A DNA stretch of 64,000 bases from positions 32,985,106 to 33,049,105 of the forward strand of contig NC_092100.1 in assembly GCF_045679555.1 (NCBI RefSeq), given 5' to 3'. The stretch's first letter is position 1, and every line of letters starts with the position of its first letter. Below the pieces are notes generated by a model. It did not search any database and was not told where the DNA came from. It worked only from the letters and a program-made list of their open reading frames with translations. Made by a program: the position numbers and the translations under genes. The DNA comes from Salvelinus alpinus. Its lineage: Eukaryota; Chordata; Actinopteri; Salmoniformes; Salmonidae. This document shows, piece after piece, positions 60,633 to 64,000 of this stretch.

Positions 60633-62238
60633 CACTACTGTTCAAATGTTTGGGGTCACGTAGAAATGTCCTTGTTTTTGAAAGAAAAGCACATTTTTTG
60701 TCCATTAAAATAACATCAAAATGATCAGAAATACAGTGTAGACATTGTTAATGTTGTAAATGACTATTGTAGCTGGAAACGGCAGATTTTTTATGGAATA
60801 TCTACGTAGGTGTACAGAGGCCCATTATCAGTAACCATGACTGCTGTGTTCCAATGGCACATTGTGTTAGCTAATCCAAGTTTATAATTTTAAAAGGCTA
60901 ATTGATCATTAGAAAACCTTTTTTCAATTATGTTAGCACAGCTGAAAACTGTTGTTCTGATTAAAGAAGCAATAAAACTGGCATTCTTTAGACTAGTTGA
61001 GTATCTGGAGCATCAGCATTTGTGGGTTCGATTACAGGCTCAAAATGGCCAGAAATAAAGCACTTTCTTCTGAAACTCATCAGTCTATTCTTGTTCTGAG
61101 AAATTAAGGCTATTCCATGTGAGAAATTGCCAAGAAACTGAAGATCTTGTTCAACGATGTGTACTACTCCTTTCACAGAACAGCGCAAACTGGCCCTAAC
61201 CAGAATAGAAAGAGGTGTGGGAGGCCCCAGTGCACAACTGAGCAAGAGGACAAGTACATTAGAGTGTCTAGTTTGAGAAACAGATGCCTCACAAGTCCTC
61301 AAATGGCAGCTACATTAATAAATAGTACCTGCAAAACACCAGTCTCAACATCAACAGTGAAGAGGCGACTCCGGGATACTGGCCTTCTAGTCAGAGTTGC
61401 AAAGAAAAAGCCATATCTCAGACTGGCAAATAAAAAGAAAAGATTAAGATGGGCAAAAGAATAAAGACACTGGACAGAGGAAAATTGGAAAAAAGTGTTA
61501 TGGACAGATGCATCTAAATTTGAGGTGTTCTGATCACAAAGAAGAACATTTGTGAGACGCAGAAAAAATGAAAATATGCTGGAGGACTGTTGACGCCATC
61601 TGTCAAGCATGGTGGAGGCAATGTGATGGTCTGGGTGTGCTTTGGTGGTGGTAAAGTGTGAGATTTGTACAGGGTAAAAGGGATATTGAAGAAGGAAGGC
61701 TATCACTCCATTTTTCAACGCCATGCCATACCCTGTGGACGGCGCTTAATTGGAGCCAATTTCCTCCTACAACAGGACAATGACCCAAAGCACAGCTCCA
61801 AACTATGCAAGAACTATTTAGGGAAGAAGCAGTCAGCTGGTATTCTGTCTATAATGGAGTGGCCAGCACAGTCACCGGATCTCAAACCTATTGAGCTGTT
61901 GTGAGAGCAGCTTGACCGTATTTTACGTAAGAAGTGCCCATCAAGCCAATCCAAATTGTGGGAGGTGCTTCAGGAAGCATGCGGTGAAATCTCTTCAGAT
62001 TACCTCAACAAATTGACAACTAGAATGCCAAAGGTCTGTAAGTCTGTAATTGCTGCAAATGGAGGATTTTTGGACGAAAACAAAGTTTGAAGGACACAAT
62101 TATAATTTCAATATTTTTATTTATTTATAACCTTGTCAACATCTTGACTATATTTTTTCATTTTGCAACTCATTTCATGTATGTTTTCATGGAAAACAAG
62201 GACATTTCTAAGTGACCCCAAACTTTTGAACGGTAGTG
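60633..62238 (+). mobile_element. Tc1-like transposon (~1.6 kb), inactive
   Basis: TA flanks at 60631-60632 and 62239-62240; ends CACTACTGTTCAAATGTTTG and its complement CAAACTTTTGAACGGTAGTG. Transposase on the plus strand from MARNKALSSETHQSIL near 61045, through the frame 61147-61464 (NRKRCGRPQCTTEQEDKYIR), to QDNDPKHSSKLCKNYLGKKQ and MEWPAQSPDLKPIELL near 61860-61904. At least six stops or frame changes. Confidence 0.87.
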
Positions 62239-62559
62239 TAATTCAGTAAAATTGTGTTTACAGAGGTTGTTCAATTTCATGTCGAAATACACCCTCTGCA
62301 CACCAAAAAGATTCAGCTGTTCATTTGGAAGCACTAATGAAATGCAGACTAATGCATTCTTGTGTAAGAAAGGGGTGAATTTGAACTGCAATCCTACTTG
62401 AAAGTGTTTTAAAATAGGAATAGTGTAATTATAAAGTGTTATTTTGTTCAGACAATGCACCAAAATCTAATTCTACCTATTGTCTGCACTCAATTTAACT
62501 GCCCAATGACCTCCTCTGACATTCCTCTTCTGAACAAATACTTTCCCATAAACCACATA
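62239..62559. other. Short spacer
   Basis: About 320 bp with no recognised feature between two Tc1 elements. Confidence 0.4.
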
Positions 62560-63462
62560 CAGTATATTCAGAAAGTATTCAGAATCCATTGATTTTGTTA
62601 CGTTACAGCCTTATTCTAAAATGAATTAAATATTTGTTTTTCTCATCAATCTGCACACAAGACCCCATAATGACAAAGCAAAAACAGTTTTTTATTTATT
62701 TTTTAAATTGATAAAAAAAAAAACGGAAATATCACATTTACATAAGTATTCAGACCCTTTACTCAGTACTTTGTTGAAGCACCTTTAGCAGCGATTACAG
62801 CCTCGAGTCTTCTTGGGTATGCAGCTTGGCACACCTGTATTTGGTGAGTTTCTCAAATTCTTCACTGCAGATCCTCTCAAGCTATGTCAGGTTGGATGGG
62901 GAGCGTCACTGCAGAGCTATGTTCAGGAGTGGCTTGTCCCGAAGGAGTGGCTTGTCCCAAAGCCACTCCTGCGTTGTCTTGGCTGTGTGCTTAGGGTCGT
63001 TGTCCTGTTGGAAGGTGAATCTTCGCCCCAGTCTGAGGTCCTGAGAGCTCTGGAGCAGGTTTTCATCAAGGAACTCTCTGTACTTTGCTCCGTTCATCTT
63101 TCCGTCGATCCTGACTAGTCTCCCAGTCCCTGCCACTGAAAAATATGCCCACAGCATGATGCTGCCACTACCATGCTTCACCATAGGGCTTGTGCCAGGT
63201 TTCCTCCAGACATGACACTTGTCATTCAGGCCAAAGTCTTCAATCTTGGCTCTAGGAAGAGTCTTTGTCGTTCCAAACTTCTTCCATTTAAGAATGATGG
63301 AGGCCACTGTGTTCTTGGGGACCTTCCATGATGCAGACATTTTTTGGTACCCTTCCCCAGATCTGTGCCTCGACACAATCCTGTCTCGGAGCTCTACGGA
63401 CAATTCTTTCAACCTTATGGCTTGGTTTTTGCTCTGACATTCACTATTTGTGGGACCTTATA
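62560..63462 (-). mobile_element. Tc1-like transposon, right part displaced by another Tc1
   Basis: Starts CAGTATATTCAGAAAGTATT after TA. The minus-strand frame 63412-62906 keeps much of the transposase: MKELSVELRDRIVSRHRSGE, WKVPKNTVASIILKWKKFGT, then an internal deletion to FGLNDKCHVWRKPG and [40 protein letters not shown] and [19 protein letters not shown] with the second Asp. The first catalytic Asp segment is deleted. At 63462 another Tc1 element starts inside it. Confidence 0.87.
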
Positions 63463-64000
63463 CAGTCGCTTGCTAAAGTATTCACCCCCTTGACATTTTT
63501 CCTATTTTGTTGCATTACAACCTGGAATTAAAATTGATTTCTTGGGGGTTTGCATCATTTGATTTGCATAACTTTGAAGATGCAAAATATTTTTTGGGGG
63601 TGAAACAAACAGGAAATAAGACACTGTGGAGATGTGTTCTCGGGGTGATGAGAGGTGTTGTGTTTGAGCCAGACATAGCGTTTTCCTTGATGGCCAAAAA
63701 GCTACATTTTTGTCTCATCTAACCAGAGTACCTTCTTCCATATGTTTGGGGAGTCTCCCACATGCCTTTTGGCGAACACCAAATGTGTTTGCTTATTTTT
63801 TTCTTAGGCAATGGCTTGTTTCTGGCCACTCTTTCGTAAAGCCCAACTCTGTGGAGTGTACAGCTTAAAGTGGTCCTATGGAGAGATACTCCAATCTCCG
63901 CTGCGGAGCTTAGCAGCTCCTTCAGGGTTATCTTTGGTCTCTTTGTTGCCTCTCTGATTAATGCCCTCCGTGAGTTTTGGTGGGCAGCCCTCTCTTGGCA
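63463..64000 (-). mobile_element. Tc1-like transposon inserted in the preceding one (runs off the window)
   Basis: Starts CAGTCGCTTGCTAAAGTATT after TATA. Same family as 47059-48961: shared GCATTACAACCTGGAATTAA and, after an internal deletion near 63625, TCTCGGGGTGATGAGAGGTG. The right end is outside the window. Confidence 0.83.

Overview
The window is vertebrate nuclear DNA from a salmonid fish (Salmo/Oncorhynchus type). The reasons are short exons with GT-AG introns, tRNA-derived SINEs of salmonid type, an RSg-1/L2-like LINE tail, and a heavy load of roughly 1.5 kb Tc1-like transposons, including one with Sleeping Beauty-type direct repeats. Recognisable host coding sequence is well below 5% of the window; most of the rest is mobile-element debris. 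No bacterial, CRISPR or rRNA features were seen.

Layout. 0-4.6 kb: a large inverted-repeat (foldback-like) structure whose outer ends are ~137-bp tandem repeats, with a 20-bp minisatellite in its loop. 4.6-10.9 kb: gene-poor, two SINEs and an LTR-like piece. 11.2-27.0 kb (+): a complete alpha-tropomyosin gene (tpm1) with every alternative exon class visible: two promoters/first exons (1a, 1b), alternative exons 2a/2b and 6a/6b, and three terminal exons (9a, 9c, 9d). Spliced 1a-2b-3-4-5-6b-7-8-9a it gives exactly 284 codons plus stop. A 3-kb LINE separates 9a from 9c and a Tc1 element separates 9c from 9d. 27-37.3 kb: a MITE, LINE pieces, two Tc1 copies and a PIF/Harbinger element carrying both of its genes in decayed form. 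37.6-40.5 kb (+): a dead copy of lactb (mitochondrial serine beta-lactamase-like protein), the next gene after TPM1 in human; its catalytic exon is missing, a Tc1 element sits inside one exon and the next exon has an in-frame stop.

42.8-43.6 kb (-): a compact, apparently intact four-exon gene for an EGF-family ligand that best fits neuregulin 4 (nrg4). 44-49 kb: SINEs, a palindromic MITE, a chimeric Tc1 element (Sleeping Beauty-type left part joined in frame to another Tc1 family's right part), and a Tc1 copy split by a MITE. 49.6-50.9 kb: an internally deleted LTR retrotransposon with a 5-bp target duplication and a 27-bp coding minisatellite. 51.7-53.5 kb: a ~175-bp tandem repeat split by a hAT-type MITE with an 8-bp target duplication, then a deleted Tc1. 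56.9 kb (+): a likely 5' exon with a start codon (Met-Ser-Lys-Pro) of a gene continuing past the window or not identifiable here. 58-64 kb: a block of five Tc1 copies, one inserted into another.

The tpm1-lactb order matches the vertebrate arrangement. Decay of lactb beside an intact tpm1 is what one expects of one member of a duplicate pair after the salmonid genome duplication, but that needs the sister region to prove.
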